Positions 28,251-36,083 of a stretch of DNA of 41,955 bases are shown piece by piece. The stretch is from Saprospirales bacterium (GTDB taxonomy: Bacteria; Bacteroidota; Bacteroidia; Chitinophagales; Saprospiraceae), in NCBI GenBank assembly GCA_002698985.1, contig PAAY01000053.1, positions 1-41,955 on the forward strand. Reading direction: 5' to 3'. The notes under the pieces were generated by a model. That model made no database searches. It was not told the DNA's origin and saw only the letters and a program-made list of their open reading frames with translations. Made by a program: the position numbers and the translations under genes. The stretch's first letter is position 1; each line of letters opens with the position of its first letter.

Positions 28251-28886
28251 ATGGGACAAGTTACCGACAAAATCAGGGCACACATCGGAGAGGGTGAGTT
28301 GGAAAAGGCCATCGACACCCTGGTACAGTTCCTGCGTCCCATAGGAGGTGAATTATACGACCAGGCAGTTCACCAACGAGGACTGTTCAAATCTTACATG
28401 AAAGACCGGATGCTGGGCCTGGCCAACAACGCCGAGGAGAAGAACAAAATCTCAATGGCCATTCTGTCGCTTGCAAGCCAGGTGGATCAACATGACCTGG
28501 AAAACCCGAACCGGGCCAGCCAGCCCTCTACGCCGGCTCAAAAAGATTTTTCGAACCAGGCCTCCTACAACCAACCGCAAACTCCTCCGGTACAACAACA
28601 GCAGCCTCAGGCCCAACAGCAGCCCAGGTACAAAGCCCAGTGCTTCTTCACGGGCGACATCATGCAGTATTACATCACGGAAAACGATCAGATTCTGGCC
28701 GTCAATCCCCTGACCAACCAGTCGCTCATCGTCGGAATGAAGATGCCGTCCAACAATTTCAATTTTGCCTGGACATATTACGTCTCTGCGACCAACATTT
28801 ATTACATGGTGGATCATGCCGGCCTCATCTGGGGGCAAAACTTCGGCATGCCTGCTCAGGTGGGATATGTAAAGTATTTCAACTGA
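28251..28886 (+). CDS. Small protein with effector-associated-like helical domain and unknown C-terminal domain
   Basis: 211 aa, no signal peptide. Residues 1-80 are all-helical: KIRAHIGEGELEKAIDTLVQ, then LYDQAVHQRGLFKSYMKD, then EEKNKISMAILSLASQVD. This pattern (short helix with a GE/GK turn, a long helix carrying LY..., and a closing NKI..ALL helix) resembles the effector-associated domains of Bacteroidota conflict and signalling proteins, which act as adaptors. A Pro/Gln-rich linker (83-126) leads to an 85-aa beta-rich, aromatic-rich domain (127-211; CFFTGDIMQYYITENDQILA, FAWTYYVSATNIYYM) that I do not recognise. No caspase, CHAT, NTPase or TIR gene is nearby. It overlaps the convergent gmhA stop by 8 bp. 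Confidence 0.75.
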   Translation: MGQVTDKIRAHIGEGELEKAIDTLVQFLRPIGGELYDQAVHQRGLFKSYMKDRMLGLANNAEEKNKISMAILSLASQVDQHDLENPNRASQPSTPAQKDFSNQASYNQPQTPPVQQQQPQAQQQPRYKAQCFFTGDIMQYYITENDQILAVNPLTNQSLIVGMKMPSNNFNFAWTYYVSATNIYYMVDHAGLIWGQNFGMPAQVGYVKYFN

Positions 28887-29454
28887 AAAGTTCCTCCTCT
28901 ATCAACTGACACATGATGTGTCCAAGCAGTATGTGGCATTCCTGGATTCGGGGTGTGTTTTCCGAAGGGCATTTAAGCAGGTAATCGCAGCAGTCCGGCA
29001 GTTCGCCGGCCGATTGACCGCTCATCCCTATCACCCGTAATCCAAGCTCTCTGGCTTTTGCTGCAGCCCTCAGGATATTGGGTGATTTACCAGAGGTGGA
29101 AAGAACGATGAGTACATCACCGGCGCGGCCTTGTGCTTCCACCCCTCTCGCAAACACCTCCTCGTAGCCGTAATCATTGGCAACGGCTGTCACAAATGAG
29201 CTGTTGCCATGCAGCACCTCGGCAAACAGCGGTTTCCGCTCTTTGTAAAACCTGCCGGACAACTCGGCGGCCAGGTGCTGGGCATCAGCCGCACTTCCTC
29301 CGTTGCCGCAAAACAGCACTTTGCCGCCATTCCGGAAAGTGGCCACCAATAGCTCAACGCAAGATTGGAGCACATCGAGTAAGTCAGCGGAGTTCAGCAA
29401 CTCCTGCTTGACAGACAGGCTTTCCGAGATGATATTTTTTGCTCTCTCTTTCAT
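28879..29454 (-). CDS. gmhA: Phosphoheptose isomerase (SIS domain)
   Basis: 191 aa from the ATG at 29454, chosen because it overlaps the hisS stop by one base (TGATG), the signature of coupled translation; the open frame continues further upstream only inside hisS. The SIS fold shows GKVLFCGNGGSAADAQHLAAE, the NSSFVTAVANDYGYEEVFAR block typical of GmhA, LSTSGKSPNI and C-terminal ENTPRIQECHILLGHIMC with the catalytic His. It converts sedoheptulose 7-phosphate to heptose 7-phosphate, the substrate of the RfaE1 kinase encoded at 4.4-5.4 kb. Confidence 0.92.
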   Translation of the reverse strand: MKERAKNIISESLSVKQELLNSADLLDVLQSCVELLVATFRNGGKVLFCGNGGSAADAQHLAAELSGRFYKERKPLFAEVLHGNSSFVTAVANDYGYEEVFARGVEAQGRAGDVLIVLSTSGKSPNILRAAAKARELGLRVIGMSGQSAGELPDCCDYLLKCPSENTPRIQECHILLGHIMCQLIEEELFS

Positions 29455-31019
29455 CAAAGAATTTCCTTCAAGTGGGCCACCAGGTCCGTTCGACTTACTT
29501 CCTTCTGTACCAACTTGTTCCACTCCTGCTTATCAATAATTTGCGAAGAAAGCTCCTTACCCAATCGCAGGTTCTTGACGGTCACCACACCTTTTGCCGC
29601 TTCATCTCCGCCCAACAAGATCACGGCCGGGCAGTTCTTTTTGTCGGCATACGACATCTGTTTCTTTATTTTCCGGAAGCCCTTGAAAAAGCCACTGTAA
29701 ACCTCGGCCTCGATACCCGCCTTCCGCAACTCACTCGCAATCTGATAATAGGTTGTCTGAAGCTCATCGTCAAAATAGGCAATCAATACAGGGCCGGTGG
29801 CTTGGGCAAGCTCGGGCATGGACATCCTCAGCACTTCCGCCAATCTGTCAACACCGATGGAGGCGCCGGTGGCGGGCACTTTCATTCCGAGCAGGCGATT
29901 CACGAGGTCATCGTAGCGGCCACCGCCGCAAATGGAACCAACCTTGCGCTTTTTGCCCTTCTCGTCTTTATAGGTAAGCAAAGACTCCGCTTCGAAAACG
30001 GGCCCGGTGTAGTAAGCCATGCCCCGCATCAAGGTAGGGTCAAAAACGATCCTGGTTTCATCATATCCCAGGCTTTCCCAGATCTCATTCATCTTACGGA
30101 GCTCAGCCAAGCCTTCAACGGCAACCGGATGATCGCCAACAGCACTTTCCAGCTTTGCCAGCGCATCTCGCCGGGAATTAACATCACCGGTTGACTTGAG
30201 GAACTCAACAATCCGGCTGACAGTCTCTTCGGCAAGGCCCATGCCTGGAACCTCTGCACCACTGGAATCCGTGCGGCCGGGGCCGAGCTCCAGCACCACA
30301 CTCTCCCAGCCTACCTTGTCCAGCTTGTCGATGATTCTCAGAATCCCCTGCTCTGTTTCTTCATCTTCGATACCGATACCTGCCAGAAAGCCTTTGAGCA
30401 CCTTGCGGTTGTTCACTTTCACCAGGTAAGTTTCCGGTTTCAGGCCAATGGCTTCTAGGGCATCAGAGAGGATCATGCAGGCTTCGGCGTCCGTGGCCAC
30501 ATCGTCAGATCCGACCGTATCGAAATCAAGTTGCCAGAATTCACGGTACCTGCCCGGCATCAGCTTCACTTCGTAACGGAACACCGGTCCGTACTGAAAA
30601 CGCCTGAACAAAGGGCTGCGCCCTTCCTGCACCTGCTTCCGTTTGAAATCAAGCCAAAGGCTTTCGGCGTAAACACGGGCCAGTGGCGCCGTCAGGTCAT
30701 AGCGCAGCGCCAGCATGTGGTTTTCCATGATGACCCTGCCTTCTGCATCACGCATCTCGTTGCCGTCTTCCAGTAGTACTGGTTCCTCTTCCGGGTTGCG
30801 GAAGGCATACACTCCCTGCTCCACCGTGTCGGCATCGGGCATGTATTTGCCCAATACTTCTGCATATTCCAGCACCGGCGTATCCCAATGCTCAAATCCA
30901 TAAGATTTGTAAACCTTGCTGGCCGTTTCCACGATGTGCTGCCGCAGGGCATTGAGGTTGGCATCGATGTCTCTGAATCCTTTGATCTTTCTCGGAATAA
31001 TTCCTCTTTCCTTGGTCAT
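29454..31019 (-). CDS. hisS: Histidyl-tRNA synthetase
   Basis: Class II synthetase of 521 aa, longer than typical bacterial HisRS. Motif 1 region (45-60), LRYDLTAPLAR (105-115), motif 2 RRFQYGPVFRYE (139-150) and its loop PGRYREFWQLDFDTVG (155-170), the HisA motif GMAYYTGPVFEAE (333-345), GGGRYDDL and motif 3 ATGASIGVDRL (383-393) are present, with an anticodon-binding domain after about 415. The motif 2 loop (DFDTVG in place of the usual QLGCEVFG) and the GPVFEAE/GSI-GGGRYD region look like the atypical alphaproteobacterial HisRS. It is translationally coupled to gmhA, and the tRNA-His gene lies 82 bp upstream. Confidence 0.96.
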   Translation of the reverse strand: MTKERGIIPRKIKGFRDIDANLNALRQHIVETASKVYKSYGFEHWDTPVLEYAEVLGKYMPDADTVEQGVYAFRNPEEEPVLLEDGNEMRDAEGRVIMENHMLALRYDLTAPLARVYAESLWLDFKRKQVQEGRSPLFRRFQYGPVFRYEVKLMPGRYREFWQLDFDTVGSDDVATDAEACMILSDALEAIGLKPETYLVKVNNRKVLKGFLAGIGIEDEETEQGILRIIDKLDKVGWESVVLELGPGRTDSSGAEVPGMGLAEETVSRIVEFLKSTGDVNSRRDALAKLESAVGDHPVAVEGLAELRKMNEIWESLGYDETRIVFDPTLMRGMAYYTGPVFEAESLLTYKDEKGKKRKVGSICGGGRYDDLVNRLLGMKVPATGASIGVDRLAEVLRMSMPELAQATGPVLIAYFDDELQTTYYQIASELRKAGIEAEVYSGFFKGFRKIKKQMSYADKKNCPAVILLGGDEAAKGVVTVKNLRLGKELSSQIIDKQEWNKLVQKEVSRTDLVAHLKEIL

Positions 31020-31066
31020 TTCAATAAAGTTTCAACAGGTGAAGATCATGCAGGGCGTAAAATAAA

Positions 31067-31100
31067 AAAAGCATTATTCAAGCGACTGAATAATGCTTTT
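31067..31100 (-). terminator. Terminator between tRNA-His and hisS
   Basis: Perfect 14-bp stem AAAAGCATTATTCA/TGAATAATGCTTTT with a 6-nt loop, followed on the minus strand by seven T. It starts right after the tRNA 3' end. It should end most tRNA transcripts; hisS lies 48 nt beyond it. Confidence 0.9.
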
Positions 31101-31101
31101 G

Positions 31102-31175
31102 TCCCGTTGACCAGATTCGAACCGGTGACCTCCTGATCCACAGTCAGGCGCTCTAACCAACTGAGCTACAACGGG
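31102..31175 (-). tRNA. tRNA-His (anticodon GTG)
   Basis: 74-nt cloverleaf. The acceptor is CCCGTTG/CAACGGG and the D-arm GCTC/GAGC with AGTTGGTTA loop. The anticodon arm is CCTGA-CTGTGGA-TCAGG (anticodon GTG), the variable region is 5 nt, and the T-arm is ACCGG-TTCGAAT-CTGGT. CCA is not encoded. The discriminator base is A73 and the genomic base at -1 is T; the usual bacterial tRNA-His has C73 and an encoded G-1. It has its own promoter and terminator and lies upstream of hisS on the same strand. Confidence 0.95.
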
Positions 31176-31225
31176 ATTTCAATGGTGATGGAAGTTTTTT
31201 TCCATAGCTGCTTTTTAAAGCGGGG

Positions 31226-31256
31226 CAAAAGTAGAAATACTTGGCATTTGTTCAAA
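31226..31256 (-). promoter_or_regulatory. Promoter of tRNA-His
   Basis: On the minus strand TTTG (31256-31253), a 19-nt spacer and TACTTTTG (31233-31226) match the Bacteroidota promoter. The start would be near 31219, leaving a 44-nt 5' leader for RNase P to remove. Confidence 0.75.
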
Positions 31257-31301
31257 ACTCAAATGCACTTCTCATGAAATCTTTTCCAAAGTCAAAAAAA
31301 T

Positions 31302-31327
31302 GGCGGCAGGCCACAAAAGCCTGCCTC
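31302..31327 (-). terminator. Terminator of the four-PDZ protein gene
   Basis: Stem GGCAGGC/GCCTGCC (31305-31311 and 31319-31325), extendable past one mismatch by two G-C pairs, followed on the minus strand by seven T. It is about 30 nt after the stop codon. Confidence 0.8.
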
Positions 31328-31358
31328 CGTTTTTACTAGCCCGCTTTGGTACGCTGCC

Positions 31359-33371
31359 TCAATCGAGGCTTACCCGTTTGATTGCAGCCTTGCCGTTTTG
31401 AACAACGATGATGGTATAGACAGCCGGTACTTTCTGTGCCAGATCCAGCGAATCATCGAACCTGCCGCTGTAGTCTATCAGCTCAGCTTCGTAAATGACC
31501 TTGTTGTTCTGATCGGCTACCTTGATCTCCAAATCGCCGGAAGAGGGCAGGTCAAAGCCGAATTCAAACTTACCGGAGCTGGCATCAGCCTTTAGCTGAA
31601 ATCCTGAAAGATTGAGTCCGGCAGTGACGTTGCCGGCTATGAGACCGGCGGCTTTCAGCCTGTCGATTGACTCAGCGGCATCTTCCACCTTCATGTTGAT
31701 GTTGTCGAGGGACGGCCTGCGTTCTGGTTGTTTTTCATCGACAATTACGTCTTTGAACTTCAGTTTAATGTTGGGTGCTTCACCAACCTTCACCACAATG
31801 TCAGCCTCGTCACCACAATCACAATTTTCACAATTCTTTGTCTCTGCGAGCGACTTCATGACGGCCGTGCCGGTTCTTTTCTCTCCGTTTCGCGAATATT
31901 CAACCTGGATTTTCTCACCGGGCCTTATAGAGTTGATGGCAATCTTCACATCATCCCAGTCCACCATCTTGTTGCCGTTGATGGCCAGCAGAACATCACC
32001 CTTTTTCAGACCAGACTCCTCAGCGGTGGAGCCTTTGACCACCGAAACGGGAATTCCCTCAGTAACTTCTCCTTTGTACTCCTGAATGATTCCGAAGAAC
32101 GGATCCTCACAGTCGTTGGAGGGTTTTGCCTCTTCCTTTTTCATTTCAGGTTTTCCGAAGGTAATTTTCACTTCCTTCTTTTTGCCCTGTCTGTAAATGT
32201 GCAAGACCGCTGAATCACCAGGCTTGTAACGTTTCAAAATGGCGGCGAGGCTTTGTTCTTCGCCAACCCGGAATTGATCCACACCATAGATGTAATCGAA
32301 TGGCTTCAAGCCCGCCTTCTCTGCCGCGGACCCGGGCACGATGCCGGTAACATAGATTCCGTAAGGATTGTCAATACCGAGCCTGGAAGCTTTTTCTTTG
32401 GAAATCTCCTCCACATAAACACCAATGAATGGTTTATCCGTCTCCTGCCAGTAAAGATCATCGTCGAGTTCTTCAACATCTTCTATTTCAATCTCTTCCG
32501 GTATTTCAATCCTGAAATCCTCTGGTTCAATGATCACTTCTGGCACCTCGATTCTCATATTGCCAAACCTGGAACCGAGCTTTCCCGAGGTGGTGTGAAG
32601 TTCGCCTCCTCTTTCGTAAACGATGGTTACTTCCCTATCCGCTTCAATTGTATTCAAGGCTATTCGCAAATCATCCCATTCCAGTATCGGCTTTCCATCG
32701 ATCTCCTTTATGACATCGCCATCCTGCAAGCCCATCCTGGCTGCTGGTGAGTGCCTGTTTACCCGGACAGAAACTCCGTCGTAATCTTCGGCCTGTTCCT
32801 GAATGGCAGGACTGACGCCAAGCCAAACAAACTGTTGGTTGCTGAAGACGTAACCAATCCGGCCGGCATCATCCAATTGAACTTCCACGCGCTGCTCTTT
32901 GCCTCCTCTGATAAAGTGTACCTGAATCCGGTCTCCGGGTTCATATTCTTCCATCAAGTCGGAGAAAGAACGCCGCTCGCTTACATATTCTCCATTGATC
33001 CCTATCAGGTAATCAAATGCTTCCAGGCCGGCTTCTTCCGCTGGAGTCTGCGGGTAAACCCTCACGATCATGCTCCCGTAAACATTCTCGAATCCTAGCC
33101 GGCGAGCTTTTTCCAAAGGGATGTCCTTCAGTTGCACACCCAGCCGGGCTTTTTGGATTGGCGAGCGTAGATTTACCTGCAACCTGGTATCCCCGTCTTC
33201 AAAGCGTTCTGCCAGATCCTCTGCACGTGAGGCAATTCTTTCTGCCAGTAGCTCAACCTTGTCGGCAAATCTTTCAACCTCCTCCTCGAAATTCTCGTTG
33301 ATTTCAATCTGGGCACCCACCCTACTGACGAGGGTGGAAAGAACCAATAACAACAAACACAATTTTTTCAT
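31359..33371 (-). CDS. Exported protein with four PDZ domains
   Basis: 670 aa. A signal peptide (1-20, ending VGAQ) is followed by a charged coiled-coil-like stretch (25-60) and PDZ1 76-166, PDZ2 182-262, PDZ3 314-406 and PDZ4 424-507. A short Cys cluster CENCDCG (514-520) and a beta-rich C-terminal tail (600-670) come last. The tail (GDLEIKVADQNNKVIYEAEL ... AVYTIIVVQNGKAAIKRVSL) looks like a T9SS-type sorting tail or related beta-sandwich. There is no protease domain, so it is probably a periplasmic or surface scaffold or peptide-binding protein. PDZ1/3 and PDZ2/4 resemble each other most. It is monocistronic with a strong terminator. Confidence 0.88.
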   Translation of the reverse strand: MKKLCLLLLVLSTLVSRVGAQIEINENFEEEVERFADKVELLAERIASRAEDLAERFEDGDTRLQVNLRSPIQKARLGVQLKDIPLEKARRLGFENVYGSMIVRVYPQTPAEEAGLEAFDYLIGINGEYVSERRSFSDLMEEYEPGDRIQVHFIRGGKEQRVEVQLDDAGRIGYVFSNQQFVWLGVSPAIQEQAEDYDGVSVRVNRHSPAARMGLQDGDVIKEIDGKPILEWDDLRIALNTIEADREVTIVYERGGELHTTSGKLGSRFGNMRIEVPEVIIEPEDFRIEIPEEIEIEDVEELDDDLYWQETDKPFIGVYVEEISKEKASRLGIDNPYGIYVTGIVPGSAAEKAGLKPFDYIYGVDQFRVGEEQSLAAILKRYKPGDSAVLHIYRQGKKKEVKITFGKPEMKKEEAKPSNDCEDPFFGIIQEYKGEVTEGIPVSVVKGSTAEESGLKKGDVLLAINGNKMVDWDDVKIAINSIRPGEKIQVEYSRNGEKRTGTAVMKSLAETKNCENCDCGDEADIVVKVGEAPNIKLKFKDVIVDEKQPERRPSLDNINMKVEDAAESIDRLKAAGLIAGNVTAGLNLSGFQLKADASSGKFEFGFDLPSSGDLEIKVADQNNKVIYEAELIDYSGRFDDSLDLAQKVPAVYTIIVVQNGKAAIKRVSLD

Positions 33372-33675
33372 GACTCATTTGAACTTTTGATCCAATTCAT
33401 TTTTGGAATGATTCAACTCCGGGTACTTATTCCTATAGCGACATGGTATGGGGTCTTCCAAATCCTTCGCAATAAAAGGAAATTGGATTTGAACCGGGCC
33501 TGTTCCGGAACGGAACGCTGACCAAACCACTTCGTTATAGGATCGTTTCCCGAAATCCAGTTGATAGACAACTCTTAATTAACGAAAGTTGCATTGATTT
33601 TTGGCAATCAAGGCTAAATGCTACAAGGTAGATTGCCCGGATTCAAACAGAAGCTTTCCTCCAAAATTTTAGACC
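33372..33675. other. Intergenic region between divergent PDZ and DUF4403 genes
   Basis: 304 bp. It has a 10-bp palindrome GTTCCGGAAC (33502-33511) and an inverted repeat GGCAATC/GATTGCC (33603-33609 and 33631-33637) with a 21-nt interval, 39 bp before the plus-strand start codon. No full TTTG/TAnnTTTG promoter was found for either gene. Confidence 0.4.
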
Positions 33676-35034
33676 ATGAATCGCTTATCCTGCGCTGATC
33701 TTGCTTCCATCCTTTTGGTGTTGAGTTTTGTGTTGGTGGGATGTTTTGGAGGGAGAAAAGCCCAGCAGTATTCAAGCATGGAGACAAGCACTCAGGACAC
33801 TTCGGTCATCGTAATTCCCGTAACCATTGTGAAAAGTGAACTGGAGAAAAACATCAACGACAATTTACCTCCTGTTCTTTATGAAGGTGATTCCGCTTCA
33901 GAAGGACTGGCATTCAGGGCCTCCAAAAGAGACTCTATCACCGTTGACTTTTCCAATGACACAGTCCTTTACAATGTACCCCTCAATATTTGGTTCAGAA
34001 AAAGCCTGGCCATCACCTCGGTGACGGGACAAGGTGCCCTTGAAGTGAGTTTCCGGACCCGTTTTGTCATTGACAGTTTGTGGAACCTGAATACCGAAAC
34101 CCAAATTTCCGCCTATCGCTGGATTGAAAAGCCTGCGATCAACATTGGATTCGCTTCCATCCCGGTGACTCCGATTGTGGATTACATTCTGGAAAAATCA
34201 AAAAACCAGATTGCAACCAGCATCGACACATTGATCAAAGAGCAGTTCAACCTTCGTCAAACAATGGAAGAAACCTGGCTTGAGATGCAACAACCCATCT
34301 TTCTTTCCGAAGAGTACAATACCTGGTTGCTGCTCAATCCAACAGGCCTCAAAATCAGCCCCATCCGTAATGCTGAAGACAGCCTGGTCATCAAAGCATT
34401 TGCTACCGCAAAACCCAGAATCTTCGTTGGCCCCCAACCACCCGCCGGCGAGCTGATGCCATTGCCTGCTTTCGAAAATTCCGAACCCGAAGCAAACGGT
34501 TTTGCGTTGAGCATAAAAACCTCCGTGGATTTTGAAGAAGCCACCCGGATTACGAGAATGAACCTGGCAGGCGAGCCCTTCGACTTCGGCCGGCGGAAAG
34601 TGAAGGTGGAAGACATCCATATCTCCGGCAAGGGCAATCAGCTGGCTGTCAGGACTACGCTTTCCGGTAGTTACAATGGCGACATCGTTTTTGTTGGAAA
34701 ACCTGAGTACAATCTCAGAAAGAACAAAATCCGCATTGAAAAACTCAAGGTGGATTTTTCATCGAAAAAGAAACTACTCAAGACCGCCGCGTGGCTTTTC
34801 AAAGGGAAGCTGAAAAAAGAAATTGAGAACTCGCTGAACGCTTACCTGGAAGAATACCTCACCGATCTTTATACAGAACTGGAAGAGACGCTAAAAGGGT
34901 ATGAACTTGCTCCGGGAATTGTGCTCACAGGGAGCCTGGGAGAAGTCGAGCTCTCGAAACTCTACGTATCGGTCGATGCAATCAATTTCCAGATTTCATT
35001 GGAAGGAGAGACGAAGGTCAGCATTGGCCAATAA
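33676..35034 (+). CDS. DUF4403-family lipoprotein
   Basis: 452 aa. The N-terminus has a lipoprotein signal with lipobox LVGC (Cys23), so it should be anchored in a membrane. The body shows the DUF4403 pattern: VIVIPVTIVKSELEKNINDN, LPPVLYEGD, repeated beta strands (KVKVEDIHISGKGNQLAVRT) and an amphipathic helical region (LKKEIENSLNAYLEEYLTDL) reminiscent of lipid-binding tubular domains. The function is unknown. It ends 10 bp from the convergent 35045-35413 gene. Confidence 0.82.
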   Translation: MNRLSCADLASILLVLSFVLVGCFGGRKAQQYSSMETSTQDTSVIVIPVTIVKSELEKNINDNLPPVLYEGDSASEGLAFRASKRDSITVDFSNDTVLYNVPLNIWFRKSLAITSVTGQGALEVSFRTRFVIDSLWNLNTETQISAYRWIEKPAINIGFASIPVTPIVDYILEKSKNQIATSIDTLIKEQFNLRQTMEETWLEMQQPIFLSEEYNTWLLLNPTGLKISPIRNAEDSLVIKAFATAKPRIFVGPQPPAGELMPLPAFENSEPEANGFALSIKTSVDFEEATRITRMNLAGEPFDFGRRKVKVEDIHISGKGNQLAVRTTLSGSYNGDIVFVGKPEYNLRKNKIRIEKLKVDFSSKKKLLKTAAWLFKGKLKKEIENSLNAYLEEYLTDLYTELEETLKGYELAPGIVLTGSLGEVELSKLYVSVDAINFQISLEGETKVSIGQ

Positions 35035-35044
35035 AACTCAACGC

Positions 35045-35413
35045 TCATTCCTCCAGTTTCCGGTGGAAGCGCAACAGGTGATCGGGTGCCTTCTCATTGT
35101 ACAGTTCCAGGATCAGCACTTTTTTACTCCGGTTATCCGAAGGGAACAGAATTTTCACCGGATTGTGGACATAGCCGTTGTCTTCAAAAAGCAGGATCTG
35201 CCGGTTCCGGGTTTTCAGCCTGAATCTTTTGAGCGTTTCTATATCTTCCGGCAAAGGAATGTCACCATAACCTTCTTCTTTCAAAAACTGCCTGACCATT
35301 TCATAGGCATGCTCGAGGCTGGAGCCTTTGAAGGCAGTTCTGTAAACTATTCCGTCGCAAACGACTCCCTGGTACTCCTCTCCGGCTTTCGGAAACTCGC
35401 TTCTGATTGGCAT
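35045..35413 (-). CDS. Hypothetical protein, 122 aa
   Basis: Soluble, charged, no signal peptide or membrane segment. It begins MPIRSEFPKAGEEYQGVVCD and contains a helix-rich middle (HAYEMVRQFLKEEGYGDIPL) and beta-like C-terminal part (QILLFEDNGYVHNPVKILF). Not recognised. A -7-like TATTTTTG on the minus strand at 35434-35441 supports it as a real gene, and its coding-like composition differs from the shadow frames. Confidence 0.72.
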   Translation of the reverse strand: MPIRSEFPKAGEEYQGVVCDGIVYRTAFKGSSLEHAYEMVRQFLKEEGYGDIPLPEDIETLKRFRLKTRNRQILLFEDNGYVHNPVKILFPSDNRSKKVLILELYNEKAPDHLLRFHRKLEE

Positions 35414-35433
35414 TAATTTTCTGGTTTGAGGCG

Positions 35434-35441
35434 CAAAAATA
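35434..35441 (-). promoter_or_regulatory. Candidate -7 element for the 122-aa gene
   Basis: TATTTTTG on the minus strand fits TAnnTTTG, 21 bp before the start codon. No -33 TTTG at the right distance. Confidence 0.4.
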
Positions 35442-35526
35442 GGAGGGCAAAAGATGCCTCAGAAAAAAAACTTCCACGACTTTAATGCTACACTTTTTTT
35501 GTGCAACTTAGTGCCAACCATCAAAC

Positions 35527-35988
35527 ATGCTCACGAAAAACTTTTCACCTATGATGAATGAAAGACTTTCCGCTATCATGACCAGGAATGTGGTTTCCGT
35601 TCGCAAGGACGAACCCATTGAATCCGTGAAGAAATTGCTCTTTGACAAAAGAATTCACCACATTCCGGTTGTTGATGATGAGAATAAACTTGTCGGAATC
35701 ATCACTTCCTGGGATCTGATCAAATCTCAGAAGCCCTTTAGTGAATACGGAAAAATCAAGGTGGAAGAATTGATGACCAAAAACGTTGCGGCCATGCGGC
35801 CCAATGAACTGATTGGCGCAGCAGCCATGGTTTTTCTGAAGAACCTTTTCCACGGACTGCCCATCGTAGATGATGAGGGCAAACTCGTTGGCATCGTAAC
35901 CACCCACGATATTCTGCTTTACGAATACAACAAGGAATATCCGAATGACCCCTTCATCAAGGACACCAACTGGTTGGTAAGCCCTTGA
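35527..35988 (+). CDS. Tandem CBS-domain protein
   Basis: 153 aa made of two CBS motifs (about 15-70 and 80-140): IMTRNVVSVRKDEPIESVKK, HHIPVVDDENKLVGIITSWD, then ELMTKNVAAMRPNELIGAAA and HGLPIVDDEGKLVGIVTTHD. A Bateman pair of this kind binds adenine nucleotides or SAM and signals energy state to a partner; no partner domain is fused. Internal ATGs 8-9 codons in (MMNERL) could also be the start. A hairpin terminator lies at 36131-36161. Confidence 0.9.
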   Translation: MLTKNFSPMMNERLSAIMTRNVVSVRKDEPIESVKKLLFDKRIHHIPVVDDENKLVGIITSWDLIKSQKPFSEYGKIKVEELMTKNVAAMRPNELIGAAAMVFLKNLFHGLPIVDDEGKLVGIVTTHDILLYEYNKEYPNDPFIKDTNWLVSP

Positions 35989-36072
35989 AAGCAGGTTCTG
36001 TCATCGATCTCTTTTGAGAAGCCTTTCTGCATTGCAGGCCTGTGCCTTTCGCGTGGCTGAGAAATTGAGCGT

Positions 36073-36083
36073 CCCCCCCCCCC
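36073..36083. repeat. Homopolymeric C11 tract
   Basis: Eleven consecutive C on the plus strand directly next to the decamer array. Such tracts slip during replication and may also be a sequencing-length uncertainty. Confidence 0.85.
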
